Source of the DNA: JAFDVL01 sp043736395
Lineage (GTDB): Bacteria; Acidobacteriota; Blastocatellia; RBC074
DNA: 59,745 bases
Assembly: GCA_043736395.1 (NCBI GenBank)
Contig: JAYTCQ010000245.1
Coordinates: 1-59,745, forward strand
Direction: 5' to 3'
Both the position numbers and the translations under genes were made by a program. The notes under the pieces were generated by a model, which was not told the DNA's origin, ran no database searches, and worked only from the letters and a program-made list of their open reading frames with translations. Positions 44,685 to 54,359 of this stretch are shown here, in pieces (within the stretch, counting starts at the first letter, position 1; each line of letters starts with the position of its first letter).

Positions 44685-46190
44685 TTGAGTGATCAAATTA
44701 CAAAACTAACAAGCGGAACTTTTTTGGCGCGGAATATAGGAATGAATCTTATCGGGCAAATTATGCCGCTGTTAGTTGCTGTCTTTGCGATTCGTATTCT
44801 AATACAAGAACTAAAAGTAGATAAATTTGGTATATTAACATTAGCTTGGGCAGTTATCGGTTATTTTAGTCTGTTCGATTTTGGATTAGGACGAGCGTTA
44901 ACTCAGCTGGTAGCCGAAAAATTGGGACTAAATGAAATAGAATCACTTCCTTCTTTAATTGTGACATCATTGGTATTAATGACCTCCTTAGGGATGATAG
45001 GCTCCTTAATTGTTATAATTATTTCCCCTTTCTTAGTCTATTCGATCCTAAATATCCCAGCTGACTTACAGACTGAAACATTGTGGTCATTCTATTTGCT
45101 TGGAGCCTCTATACCAATCGTAGTTTTGACCGCCGGCATACGAGGAATTTTAGAAGCGCAACAAAAATTTGCAATTATAAATATTATTAGGATTTCAATG
45201 GGTATGACTACTTTTTTAGCACCATTGGCAATCTTACCTTTTTCACATAATTTGGTTCCTATAATACTGTTGTTGATAATAGGCCGGATTCTTGGGTTGA
45301 TATGGCACCTGATAATCTGCCTTAGGGCGACATCATATTTACCAGCTAATCTGCTAAGAAAAGAATATTTTGATATACATCAAGTTCGCCCATTACTTAA
45401 ATTTGGTGGATGGATGACAGTTAGTAATATAATCGGGCCACTGATGGTCTATCTTGATAGATTTCTAATTGGTTCTTTTATTTCTGTTGCGGCGGTTTCA
45501 TATTATGTAACTCCTTATGAGATGGTTACTAAAATGTGGCTAATACCGGCCTCGATTAATAATGTCTTATTTCCATCTTTTGCTATTCATTTTATCCATG
45601 ATAGAAACCGTGCCAGCATATTATTTGGTCAAGGAGTAAAGTATGTATACTTGGCTACTTTCCCTGTTAGTCTACTCATTATGACTATGGCTTTCAATGG
45701 CTTAGAATTATGGTTAGGCAAAGACTATGCCGATCAGAGTACTATGGTGGCACAGTGGATTACGCTAGGAGTGTTTATTAATTGTTTGGCACAAGTTGCT
45801 TTTGGTTTCGTTCAAGGAGCCGGTCGCCCAGATATAACTGCCAAAATACATTTGCTTGAGCTCCCTATATATATTGCTTTGCTTTTTGTTGGATTAAAAT
45901 ATGTTGGTATTCAAGGGGCAGCTATAGCGTGGGTAATTCGTGTTACCATAGATGGGGGCTTATTATTTTATTTGGCCTGTCGTTGGCTGCCTAAATACAG
46001 AGAGAACTATGTGAATGCCTTAGTTTTATTGATAGTTTCCTTATCTGTATTAATTGGATCAATGTATATTTCACGAACACAAGATAAATTAATTTACCTT
46101 GTAGTTGTGCTAACGGGGCTAAGTTTACTTACGTGGTTCAAGCTTATTTCCGTGCAAGAGAGACTTGTATTAAAAAATCTTTTTAACTGA
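44685..46190 (+). CDS. Wzx-type polysaccharide flippase (MOP superfamily), 3' end altered by an IS
   Basis: The 501-residue protein has 12-14 membrane segments and the typical N-terminus LARNIGMNLIGQIMPLLVAV of RfbX/Wzx proteins. It should flip undecaprenyl-linked repeat units. TTG at 44685 is the likely start; the next ATG, 19 codons on, would cut the first conserved segment. The stop codon TGA (46188-46190) belongs to the terminal repeat of the adjacent IS. Joining the flanks across the IS restores a reading frame ending N-T-S-L-V-R-stop at 47330, so the insertion replaced about five residues. Codon use is markedly AT-rich. Confidence 0.88.
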   Translation: MSDQITKLTSGTFLARNIGMNLIGQIMPLLVAVFAIRILIQELKVDKFGILTLAWAVIGYFSLFDFGLGRALTQLVAEKLGLNEIESLPSLIVTSLVLMTSLGMIGSLIVIIISPFLVYSILNIPADLQTETLWSFYLLGASIPIVVLTAGIRGILEAQQKFAIINIIRISMGMTTFLAPLAILPFSHNLVPIILLLIIGRILGLIWHLIICLRATSYLPANLLRKEYFDIHQVRPLLKFGGWMTVSNIIGPLMVYLDRFLIGSFISVAAVSYYVTPYEMVTKMWLIPASINNVLFPSFAIHFIHDRNRASILFGQGVKYVYLATFPVSLLIMTMAFNGLELWLGKDYADQSTMVAQWITLGVFINCLAQVAFGFVQGAGRPDITAKIHLLELPIYIALLFVGLKYVGIQGAAIAWVIRVTIDGGLLFYLACRWLPKYRENYVNALVLLIVSLSVLIGSMYISRTQDKLIYLVVVLTGLSLLTWFKLISVQERLVLKNLFN

Positions 46191-47304
46191 TGTTACGCGA
46201 AGAAGAGTAAAAGCAATATACTTGACAAATGAATATCGAACACTTTGATCTCTACACGGATTATTTAATCAGCGCGGTTGGAGCGACGACGGCGACAGGA
46301 ATGGCGCGGATGCTCGACGGCGAAATCAGTCATGATCAAGTGACACGCTTGCTCTCATCCGAACCCAAAAACAGTGCCGATCTATGGCGCGTCGTTAAAC
46401 CGTTGATTCGCAGCGTCGAACGTCCCGATGCGACGTTGAGTATAGATGACAGCATCGGGGCGAAACCTTCGACCGACGAAAACGATATTATTTGCTGGCA
46501 TTGGAGCCACAGCTTCAAACGCCACATCAAAGGGATCGAATTCCTGACGGCGTTTTATAACGTGGATGACGTTTCGTTGCCCCTCGCCTTTGACCTCGTC
46601 GAGAAAACCGAAGAGTACGTGGAAGCGAAAACCGGACTCACGAAACGACGCAGCCCACTGACGAAAAACGAACGCTACCGGATGCTGTTGCGCGTTGCGG
46701 TGCATAACCAAATTCAATTCCAATACGTGCTCAACGACGTCTGGTTTGCTTCGGCGGACAATATGAAATACGTCAAAAGCGAACTCAAAAAAGATTTTAT
46801 GATGCCGCTCAAAACGAATCGCAAAGTCGCTTTGAGCGCTGAAGACAAACGACGCAAGCGCTACGTCGCAGTCAATAGTCTCGATTTACCAGCGGACACG
46901 ACTCGTGAAATTTGGTTAGAAGACGTGCCTTTTCCGGTCCTTCTCATCAAACAAGTCTTCATAAACGAAGACGACTCTACCGGCGTGCGCTACCTGGTCA
47001 CGAGCAATCTGACGCTGACGTCTGAGCGTATCGCGAAGCTCTTCCAAAAACGGTGGGTATCGAAGTCTTTCACAAATCACTGAAGCAAAACGCCTCGTTG
47101 GAGAAGTCTCCGACGCGGACGGAAACGACGCAGCCCAATCATTTATTCGCGAGTTTATGCGCCTACGTCAAACTGGAAAAATTGAAAATCAAAACCAAAT
47201 TAAACCACTTCGCTTTGAAGTCTAAACTCTATCTCTCGGCGGTCAAATCTGCTTACGGCGAACTCGTCAAGCTCAAAGCTCATTTGGCTGCCGCGTAACA
47301 TCAG
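46187..47304 (+). mobile_element. 1118-bp insertion sequence, IS4-superfamily-like
   Basis: Perfect 13-bp terminal inverted repeats (CTGATGTTACGCG at 46187-46199, CGCGTAACATCAG at 47292-47304) are flanked by a 7-bp direct repeat TTTTTAA (46180-46186 and 47305-47311), the expected target-site duplication. One DDE transposase, now frameshifted, fills the element. The G+C content is higher than in the surrounding genes. Ends starting CTGA recall IS10/IS50-type elements; the family is not certain. Confidence 0.9.
46229..47298 (+). pseudogene. DDE transposase gene with a single frameshift
   Basis: The first frame (46229-47083) contains the presumed first and second Asp (SIDDSIGAK and LNDVWFAS). 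It then runs out of frame at TGGGTA (47054-47059) and ends after KSFTNH. The -1 frame continues with the expected GIEVFHKSLKQNASLEKSPT, holding the catalytic Glu, to 47298. A lost G in the GGG run explains this, so the visible first frame lacks the third catalytic residue. Programmed frameshifting is less likely because no slippery heptamer fits. Confidence 0.85.
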
Positions 47305-47480
47305 TTTTTAATACAAGCTTAGTACGGTAAATAAGTCTAGAGTATGACAATTTTTATATTAGTCTACGAATAAAGTTACGAGAAATAGTGGGACAATGCG
47401 GCTATAATAAAAACATTCTTTTGCGAGAATTAAGCGACAGAGGTTATTGAAGCAGAAGAATTAATTTGTGAAATATCTGG

Positions 47481-48545
47481 ATGCAAGTACTTACACAAGA
47501 AAAAAATGTGAAACATCTTTCCAATATTCATGTTTTTCAGAAACCAAATTGTTGTTTATGCGGAAAATCGGGGCAGGTAATTTTTTCAAATTTAAGAGAT
47601 AGACTTTATGATGTAAAAGGTGTGTGGGGATTAAGAAAATGTGTTAATGAACAATGCCAACTAGTCTGGTTAGACCCTTCACCAGTTGAAGACGATTTAA
47701 GTAAAGCGTATTTGAATTATTATACACATCAACTCATTACACAATCAGCAGGTTTTCGATTTCGCCAAAGAGTAAAACACGGCATAGCCGGCCTTTTATA
47801 CGGTTATCACGCAACTACTAAACTGCTTGATAAAATACTAGCTATTCCATTTCTTTTGAATCCCTTTTTGCGGGAAAATATGATTGCCACAGGTTGTGGT
47901 TATTTGGATGGAAAAACTAGAGGAAAGCTTTTGGAGATTGGCTGTGGAAGTGGGATGACATTGGCTAATTTAAAAAGTTTGGGCTGGAATGCAGAAGGTA
48001 TAGATTTTGATGCAAAGGCTGCTCAAACGGCATCTTTAAATTTTAATATTACAGTACATAGCGGATCGTTAGTCGAAATGAATTATCCAGCAAATCAATT
48101 TGATGCAATATTAATGAGTCACGTCATAGAGCACATTTTTGATCCTGTAATTTTTTTGACAGAATGCAGCAGAATCTTAAAGCCTAGTGGTAGATTAGTT
48201 ATCCTAACTCCAAATATCAGTTCTATTGGTTTTAAAAGATTTGCTGAAAGTTGGGTTCACTTGGACCCGCCCAGACATTTGTATCTTTTCTCAAAACAGA
48301 CACTTTGTACAATTGCTGCTAAAGCAGGTTTATTCCCAATGAATTGGAAAACTACAGTGCGTGATACTAATTTGTCCTGGCTTATGAGTATGGAAATTAG
48401 TGAAAATGGAAAGTGGGATAATACTAAAAAGTTAAGATTCTGGCGTAAATTGCAAGCAAAATTTTTTCAAGTTTCTGCTTTAATTAAACTTTACAGAAAC
48501 AGCGAAAGTGGAGATGAAATTATATTAACGTTGACTAAGTTATAA
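47481..48545 (+). CDS. Class I SAM-dependent methyltransferase with N-terminal zinc-type cysteines
   Basis: The 354-residue protein has CCLCG and KCVNEQCQ near the N-terminus, a putative zinc-binding pair. The SAM motif is LLEIGCGSG (about residue 154-162), followed by MSHVIEHIFDP and LKPSGRLVILTPN. This architecture is common in sugar methyltransferases of polysaccharide loci; it may methylate a sugar hydroxyl or amino group. The gap 47305-47480 after the IS is AT-rich with TATAAT at 47403-47408 but no fitting -35. Confidence 0.78.
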   Translation: MQVLTQEKNVKHLSNIHVFQKPNCCLCGKSGQVIFSNLRDRLYDVKGVWGLRKCVNEQCQLVWLDPSPVEDDLSKAYLNYYTHQLITQSAGFRFRQRVKHGIAGLLYGYHATTKLLDKILAIPFLLNPFLRENMIATGCGYLDGKTRGKLLEIGCGSGMTLANLKSLGWNAEGIDFDAKAAQTASLNFNITVHSGSLVEMNYPANQFDAILMSHVIEHIFDPVIFLTECSRILKPSGRLVILTPNISSIGFKRFAESWVHLDPPRHLYLFSKQTLCTIAAKAGLFPMNWKTTVRDTNLSWLMSMEISENGKWDNTKKLRFWRKLQAKFFQVSALIKLYRNSESGDEIILTLTKL

Positions 48546-48585
48546 ATGTTAAGATAAATCATTAACTATAAGAGTAAATGCTTTT

Positions 48586-49503
48586 ATGCAGGTAGAGGTA
48601 AACAATAACTTAAAAATATCCGACGTTTGCGCCATTATTGTTTCATACTTTCCTGATACTGGTTTTAAAGAGCGGTTATACAAAATTTTATGCCAAGTTG
48701 ATAGAATAGTAATTATTAATAATGGTTCGAATATTTCACTTACTGAAATATTAGGAGAACTTGTAGGTAATAAAAAAATTAAATTGATACAAAATCCTCA
48801 GAATCTTGGAATTGCCAAAGCCCTCAACCAGGGTATTGCGCTAGCGTTTGAAGAAGGTTACCGTTGGGCATGGTCATTTGATCACGATACAAGTGTTCCG
48901 CAAGGAGTCTTAGGAAAGTTAATATCCTGTTATAATGAGATTGTTATTAACCAAAAAATCGGCTTAGTTGCCCCGAACTTCTATGATATAAATTCAGGAT
49001 ATTATTGCCTCGACCTTAATAAGCAGGGAAGTTATTTTGAAGTAGTATCGGCTATTAACTCAGGAAGTCTAATACGGCTGGATATTTTTTATGAATTGGG
49101 TGCGTTCAATGAGAAATTCTTTATTGATTGTGTAGATGATGAATACTGCCTAAGGATGTATGAGAAAAATTACAAGGCGATTTTAGTTAAAAATGCAGTG
49201 ATTCATCATAAGGTAGGTTTTGCAACGAATCACAAGCTTTTTCATAAGTCTTTAGTAACAAAAAATCATTCCCCTCTGCGGCGATATTACTGGAGTAGAA
49301 ATGGGTTTAGCTTAATAATTAAGTATATTTTTCATAAGCCTTTATTGGCTTTGGGTATCCTTAAGTCACACCTTATCACTATTTTTATTACTTTATTATT
49401 TGAAAAGCAAAAACTAAAAAAACTTAGATACTTAATCTTAGGGGCTTTTGACGCAATAATAAATAAATTTGATCGGAAAGTGTCAATCGCAGAGATGGAT
49501 TAG
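48586..49503 (+). CDS. Glycosyltransferase family 2, rhamnosyltransferase-like
   Basis: The 305-residue GT-A protein has VCAIIVSYFPDTGF, NPQNLGIAKALNQGI and WSFDHDTSVP, the last being the DxD-like region of WbbL/RfbF-type rhamnosyltransferases (FDQDS/T in most). IDCVDDEYCLRM holds the ED-E catalytic area. A dTDP-rhamnose donor is consistent with rfbCBA in the cluster. Codon use is AT-rich. Confidence 0.82.
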   Translation: MQVEVNNNLKISDVCAIIVSYFPDTGFKERLYKILCQVDRIVIINNGSNISLTEILGELVGNKKIKLIQNPQNLGIAKALNQGIALAFEEGYRWAWSFDHDTSVPQGVLGKLISCYNEIVINQKIGLVAPNFYDINSGYYCLDLNKQGSYFEVVSAINSGSLIRLDIFYELGAFNEKFFIDCVDDEYCLRMYEKNYKAILVKNAVIHHKVGFATNHKLFHKSLVTKNHSPLRRYYWSRNGFSLIIKYIFHKPLLALGILKSHLITIFITLLFEKQKLKKLRYLILGAFDAIINKFDRKVSIAEMD

Positions 49504-49526
49504 TTTGAAAAGTGAGTTTATATTTT

Positions 49527-50480
49527 ATGCAAGAGCCGTTGGTGTCTATAGCAATCTATACATATAATCAAATAGATTTTATTGAGACGACATTAAAGAG
49601 TGCTTTAGAGCAGAATTACGATAACTTAGAGGTCGTAGTTGCTGATGATGGGTCTACAGATGGGACTAGGGAAGTTATTATAGAGTACTCGAAAAAATAT
49701 CCAACTAGATTAATTCCTGTTATTGATGAGCCTAACTTAGGTGTTACCGGGAATTGTAATCGTGTCCTCAATGCTTGTCGCGGCGATTATATTGCCTGGT
49801 TGCCTGGCGACGATATTTTCTTGCCAAACAAGACTAGAATGCAAGTGGAATGGTTTTTAAATAATCCTGACGGCGCAATTTGTTGCTGTGATTCTGATGT
49901 TTTTGACTCTGATACAGGTCAAACATTAATGGTCTATCGAAATGATAACTTCTATAGGGGAAAGTCTGCATGGCAGATTGCCGGTGAATTTAATGCTCCT
50001 CCTACTTGCGCTCTAATGGTAAATCAACGGCTTTGCCGAGATATTCGATTTGATCAACGGACATCTACTATAAGTGATTGGTTGTATGTAGTTGAAGTTT
50101 GTATGCGTGGAAAGATCGGCTATGTGGATGAGGCCTTGGTGAGGTATCGCAGGCACGCTAATAATGTTACTGGTGGTGGAGCTGGAAAAACATATTTAGA
50201 TGATAGGTTGATTTATACTGATCTGCTGATTAGTAAGTATCCTGGATATTTCTTGCCGCATAAAAAACAACGAGGGATTGTGTTTTATACAACAGCCTTG
50301 CGTGAGTTTTTGGATGGAAAATACACTGATGCAAAATGGAAAGCTTTGTACTCAATAGCTGAGTGGCCTTTTATGCTTAGAGTGTATTTCTTATTAATTG
50401 GATGTTTAATGGGAAAATTGGGGGTCGAATTTGCGGTCAATAATAAGTCCCGTCTTAATCGTATATTTAAAAACCATTAA
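49527..50480 (+). CDS. Glycosyltransferase family 2
   Basis: From the ATG at 49527 (317 residues) the protein begins QEPLVSIAIYTYNQIDFIE and has VVVADDGSTDGT and IAWLPGDDIFLPNKT, the nucleotide-sugar-binding and DxD parts of GT-A enzymes. A GTG at 49512 would add five residues. It follows the previous transferase by 23 bases. Donor sugar unknown. Confidence 0.85.
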   Translation: MQEPLVSIAIYTYNQIDFIETTLKSALEQNYDNLEVVVADDGSTDGTREVIIEYSKKYPTRLIPVIDEPNLGVTGNCNRVLNACRGDYIAWLPGDDIFLPNKTRMQVEWFLNNPDGAICCCDSDVFDSDTGQTLMVYRNDNFYRGKSAWQIAGEFNAPPTCALMVNQRLCRDIRFDQRTSTISDWLYVVEVCMRGKIGYVDEALVRYRRHANNVTGGGAGKTYLDDRLIYTDLLISKYPGYFLPHKKQRGIVFYTTALREFLDGKYTDAKWKALYSIAEWPFMLRVYFLLIGCLMGKLGVEFAVNNKSRLNRIFKNH

Positions 50481-50540
50481 GTGATTATTGTATTAATAAA
50501 TAAGTAAATTTTAGTTCTTTTGTATTTATAAGTTATTATT

Positions 50541-50569
50541 TTGGAAATCAAAGAAAGCTGACTTATAAG
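50541..50569 (+). promoter_or_regulatory. Likely sigma-70 promoter before the Wzy-like gene
   Basis: TTGGAA (50541-50546), 17-base spacer, TATAAG (50564-50569). Transcription from here would give a leader of about 155 bases containing the long-range hairpin at 50566-50669. It lies within the 250-base gap 50481-50730. Confidence 0.4.
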
Positions 50570-50669
50570 CACCTAAACATAAATTCTGAGGTGTAATGAA
50601 CGCTGGCAAGCCTGATTCCGTCGTGATGTGGTAAATCATAATACCGCAGAATTTATATCAGGGTGCTTA
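50566..50669. repeat. Long-range palindrome: structured leader or MITE-like element
   Basis: TAAGCACC (50566-50573) pairs with GGGTGCTTA (50661-50669), and ATAAATTCTG (50579-50588) pairs with CAGAATTTAT (50647-50656). Between them GGCAAGCC and a TGATT/AATCA pair suggest branch hairpins. No clear target duplication is seen, so a structured RNA leader is as possible as a small mobile element. Confidence 0.5.
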
Positions 50670-50730
50670 CATATGCGAGGTTTAGTTGCTATCTCTGTTG
50701 ATCTATTAGAATTTCAAAATTGAAGGCTGC

Positions 50731-52119
50731 ATGAATAAACCTAGTATATTTTTAGGATCACTAGCTCTTCTCCTGATAGCGTTAAGTTTTTTGTTGTGGG
50801 AATGGGCTAGCATTATTTTGATTTTTATTTCATTTTCCTTGATTTTATTGGCACTCGACCTTCGGAAGGACGGGTATGGATTTATAGTCTTTGTGCTCGC
50901 TGTGGCTGTTAGACAAATAGCTTCATTAGTAAATGTTTATTACATGATACTAATAGGTGCTGACATGGATGCTGCTGGGTTTCATAGCTTGGCATCAGAT
51001 ATGTCGCGGTCTATCCAACCTACTTGGTTTGCTGAATTTGGTAGCATGGACATTGGTAGCGGCTCGTATATCAAATTTTTGGCAACTTTCTATCAATTGT
51101 TTGGAGATTCAAAATTGTTAGGCCAAGCTCTTTCAATTATAGCTTATACGGTTTCGTTATTAGTGGTACTAAGATTAATAAGTGAATTAAATATCAAGCA
51201 ATGGCAGACCGAGTTAATAGCACTTTATGGGTTACTGCCATCAGTAATAGTTTTTACTTCATTGACGATGAGAGAGTCTTATCAAATATTTTGCTTTATT
51301 TTGGCAATTTATGGAACTATTCGACTTAGAAAAAAAGTCTCGCCTATCCCAATAATTAATATAATTACTGGAGCAGTAGGATTAATCTTGCTGCATAATG
51401 GTTTAGTTGTTTATGCATTATTCTTAACTTGTTTTAATTTATTTTGGGGATTTGGAATTAGTGGATGGAAAAAAGGAAATCAAAATATTTTTGTGAAAAT
51501 ATTTGGTATTATATTAATTAGTGGAGCTTTTACTGCTTGGGGGTTTTTAGCTAGTGATTTAGGAAATGCTTCCAAGGCGCTGATGTCGGGCGAAGGAGCG
51601 AACTACGCTGGGACTTATCGTGAAAAAACCACTACGTCCTCTGATCGTGCAACATATGGAGCAACACTTGATACTTCTTCAATAAGTGCTTTTATTCCTT
51701 CTGTGCCATGGGTTTTTGCCTTATATATGTTTGCCCCATTCCCTTGGCAAATAAATAATACTGTAGATATTTATGCAGCGTTAGAAGGAGTTTTACGATT
51801 GATATTAATTTATCATGGCTTAGCAACTTGGTATCGCGCACACGGAGAAAGAAGAAGTCAATGGGGTTACTTGTTAGGTTGTTTTTTTAGTCTAGAGTTT
51901 TTATGGGCAATTGGAACTGCAAATTGGGGAACAGCAATTCGTCACCATGTAGTAGCTTATAGTATTTTAGTTATTGTTGGTGGACCTGGTTTAATAAAAA
52001 GCATTCAGAGATTTGTAAATAAACGAAGACGGCGTTATAAATTACAAAACCCTATTATTAGACGACGATTTACACAAAGACACTTACCATCATCTGTTAC
52101 TCGATTATTGAAAAATTAA
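50731..52119 (+). CDS. Polytopic membrane protein, Wzy polymerase candidate
   Basis: The 462-residue protein has about 10 membrane segments and no soluble enzymatic domain. A large loop (about residues 280-325) follows the AWGFLASDLGN segment and holds charged residues, as in Wzy polymerases. LLPSVIVFTSLTMRESYQIFCFILA recalls GT-C/Wzy-like proteins. The sequence is AT-rich, typical of serotype-specific genes. It may polymerise the repeat unit made by this cluster; the ligase-like gene at 30917 would then attach or polymerise another glycan. Confidence 0.6.
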   Translation: MNKPSIFLGSLALLLIALSFLLWEWASIILIFISFSLILLALDLRKDGYGFIVFVLAVAVRQIASLVNVYYMILIGADMDAAGFHSLASDMSRSIQPTWFAEFGSMDIGSGSYIKFLATFYQLFGDSKLLGQALSIIAYTVSLLVVLRLISELNIKQWQTELIALYGLLPSVIVFTSLTMRESYQIFCFILAIYGTIRLRKKVSPIPIINIITGAVGLILLHNGLVVYALFLTCFNLFWGFGISGWKKGNQNIFVKIFGIILISGAFTAWGFLASDLGNASKALMSGEGANYAGTYREKTTTSSDRATYGATLDTSSISAFIPSVPWVFALYMFAPFPWQINNTVDIYAALEGVLRLILIYHGLATWYRAHGERRSQWGYLLGCFFSLEFLWAIGTANWGTAIRHHVVAYSILVIVGGPGLIKSIQRFVNKRRRRYKLQNPIIRRRFTQRHLPSSVTRLLKN

Positions 52120-52307
52120 AGTTTTACATTATTTTTTCCTGGGGTGATTTTTTAATTGACGAATAATACTAGTTATTTTCCTTATAAACCAATAGTAAAA
52201 TGAGTTGCTTATCAAATTTACATTTTAGGATTAGGTAAGCTTGATGTTTTTGATAATGATTGAGACAATCTACCAACCTTGGTCTCGCTAACCTGAAAAA
52301 TTAAAAG

Positions 52308-53480
52308 ATGATTGAAAAACCTCTGATTACTCATATTATTAGTGGATTAATGGGTGGAGGTGCTGAAATGATGTTGTATCGTCTTCTCTCAAAAGTTGAT
52401 TTTGAGGCTTTTCGATATGAGGTTATTTCTTTCACTGACGAAGGTGTACTTGGTACAAAAATCAGGGAACTTGGAGCCTCAGTATACTCACTTGGAATGA
52501 GACGCGGTCGTCTTAGTTATTCAGGGATAAAGTATTTAAAGCAGTTATTAAAAAAAAACTCACCTTCACTTGTTCAAACTTGGATGTATCATGCAGACTT
52601 GATAGGGGGTATAATTGCTAAGCAGGTTACTTCTGCTCCAATTGTTTGGAACCTTCGCGCAGATATTGTGCCTTTCAGCAGCGACAAGCGAACATTTATT
52701 TTAACAAAGGCTTGTGCAATACTCTCTTCTTCTTTACCTTCGCGCATTATCAGTTGTTCTGAAGCCGCACGCAAAGCTCATATTTCATTTGGATATGATG
52801 ATTCCAGAATAATTACACTTCAAAATGGTTTTGATCTTAATACTTACAAGCCTGATCAAAACGCTTACTTAGAAATTCGGGAAGAATTAAGAGTTCAGCC
52901 TAATACTTTATTGATTGGGGTAATCACGCGGTACGACAAGCGAAAGGATGTTCCAACGTTAGTAGCGGCTATCGCACGGTTGACGGCTTTATTGCCTAAT
53001 GTCCGTTTTTTGTTGTGTGGAAGTGGCATGGAAAAAGGAAATCTAGAGTTGATGCGCATTCTGGATCACTATGGAGTCCGAGATTGCTGTTTTTTATTAG
53101 GGCGCAGAGAAGACATACCGAGATTAACAGCTGCGTTTGATATAGCGACGTCTTCTTCTTTGAGCGAAGGTTTTCCTAATGTTCTTGGGGAGGCAATGGC
53201 TTGCGGTGTTCCTTGTGTCGCTACTAATGTAGGCGATTCGGCAATAATTATTGGAGAGGCTGGAACTGTTGTCTCGCCCGAAAATCCAGAAGCTTTAGCA
53301 AATGCCTGGAGGAAAATTCTAGAGATGAGTATTGAACAAAGACACGCTCTTGGGTTTGCCGCGAGACATCGGATTGATGAGTACTTTAATATAACGTCGG
53401 TTGTAATTCGTTACGAAAATTTGTATCGAGAATTGTTGAATGGTAAGTCTACTGAACACTATTTCCCGAATAATTCTTAA
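52308..53480 (+). CDS. Glycosyltransferase family 4, paralogue of the gene at 40947
   Basis: The 390-residue GT-B protein has GGGAEMMLYRLLSKV, ITRYDKRKDVPTLVAAI and SSLSEGFPNVLGEAMACGVP. It is strikingly similar to the protein at 40947, yet codon use is more AT-rich, which points to independent histories rather than a fresh local duplication. The 188-base gap before it (52120-52307) is AT-rich, with no gene and no confident promoter. Confidence 0.88.
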   Translation: MIEKPLITHIISGLMGGGAEMMLYRLLSKVDFEAFRYEVISFTDEGVLGTKIRELGASVYSLGMRRGRLSYSGIKYLKQLLKKNSPSLVQTWMYHADLIGGIIAKQVTSAPIVWNLRADIVPFSSDKRTFILTKACAILSSSLPSRIISCSEAARKAHISFGYDDSRIITLQNGFDLNTYKPDQNAYLEIREELRVQPNTLLIGVITRYDKRKDVPTLVAAIARLTALLPNVRFLLCGSGMEKGNLELMRILDHYGVRDCCFLLGRREDIPRLTAAFDIATSSSLSEGFPNVLGEAMACGVPCVATNVGDSAIIIGEAGTVVSPENPEALANAWRKILEMSIEQRHALGFAARHRIDEYFNITSVVIRYENLYRELLNGKSTEHYFPNNS

Positions 53481-53504
53481 TGCTGATTTTATATTTGGTT
53501 GTCT

Positions 53505-54359
53505 ATGAAAGTTAACGATTTTGTTAGTAATGTGGACCCCAAAACTGTAGAAGGCTTTGGAGAGGAATGGAGCCGATTTGATCAAAGTCAGCTTGGCTCT
53601 CAGGACTTAAGCGTTTTTTTTGACAGATACTTTAATATTTTTCCATGGAAATCACTACCTGAAAATTCGGTTGGATTTGATCTTGGTTGCGGAAGCGGTC
53701 GCTGGGCTAAATGTGTAGCTCCGCGAGTTGGAAAATTATATTGTATCGACGCTAGTGAAAAAGCCCTTGCTGTAGCTGAGCGCAATTTAAGAGATATATC
53801 AAATTGTATTTTTCAACTCGCTACAGTTGACAAGATACCTTTACTCGATAATTCGGCGGATTTTGGATATTCGTTGGGCGTTTTGCATCATGTGCCGGAT
53901 ACCGCCGATGGTATTCGATCATGTGTTGCAAAGCTCAAGCCTGGAGCGCCATTTCTACTTTATCTTTATTATGCTTTTGACAACCGTCCAGTGTGGTTTA
54001 GAACTATCTGGAAGCTAAGTGATAAGATAAGAATTGGTATTGCTCAACTCCCGTCCTGGGCAAAGTTAATGGCGTGTCAGGTTATTGCTACACTTATTTA
54101 TTTTCCGTTAGCCAGATTTTCATTCCTGCTTGAGTCTTTAGGTATCAAGGGTATTGAGAACCTCCCACTTTATTCATATCGACGTGCCAGTTTTTACTCG
54201 ATGAAAACCGATGCCCTTGATCGATTTGGAACACGACTTGAGCAACGATTTACAATGGCAGAGATTAAGTCAATGATGAATGCAGCAGGCCTAGAGCGTA
54301 TAACGTTTAGTACTGAGATTCCATATTGGTGTGCGGTTGGATACAAAAGGTTGACTTAA
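53505..54359 (+). CDS. Class I SAM-dependent methyltransferase
   Basis: The 284-residue protein has FDLGCGSGRWAK (SAM motif I), CIDASEKALAVAERN (motif II-like) and YSLGVLHHVPDT, typical of methyltransferase domain 11. The N-terminal VEGFGEEWSRFDQ occurs in methyltransferases of sugar-modification loci. ATG at 53505 is chosen; a TTG six bases upstream also fits. Likely modifies a sugar of the repeat unit. Confidence 0.8.
   Translation: MKVNDFVSNVDPKTVEGFGEEWSRFDQSQLGSQDLSVFFDRYFNIFPWKSLPENSVGFDLGCGSGRWAKCVAPRVGKLYCIDASEKALAVAERNLRDISNCIFQLATVDKIPLLDNSADFGYSLGVLHHVPDTADGIRSCVAKLKPGAPFLLYLYYAFDNRPVWFRTIWKLSDKIRIGIAQLPSWAKLMACQVIATLIYFPLARFSFLLESLGIKGIENLPLYSYRRASFYSMKTDALDRFGTRLEQRFTMAEIKSMMNAAGLERITFSTEIPYWCAVGYKRLT

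Noticed and set aside
47045..47062. Programmed -1 frameshift in the transposase
   Set aside because: The run CAA-AAA-CGG does not form a fitting slippery heptamer, and the conserved Q-K-R-W-G-I-E is only restored by one extra G later.
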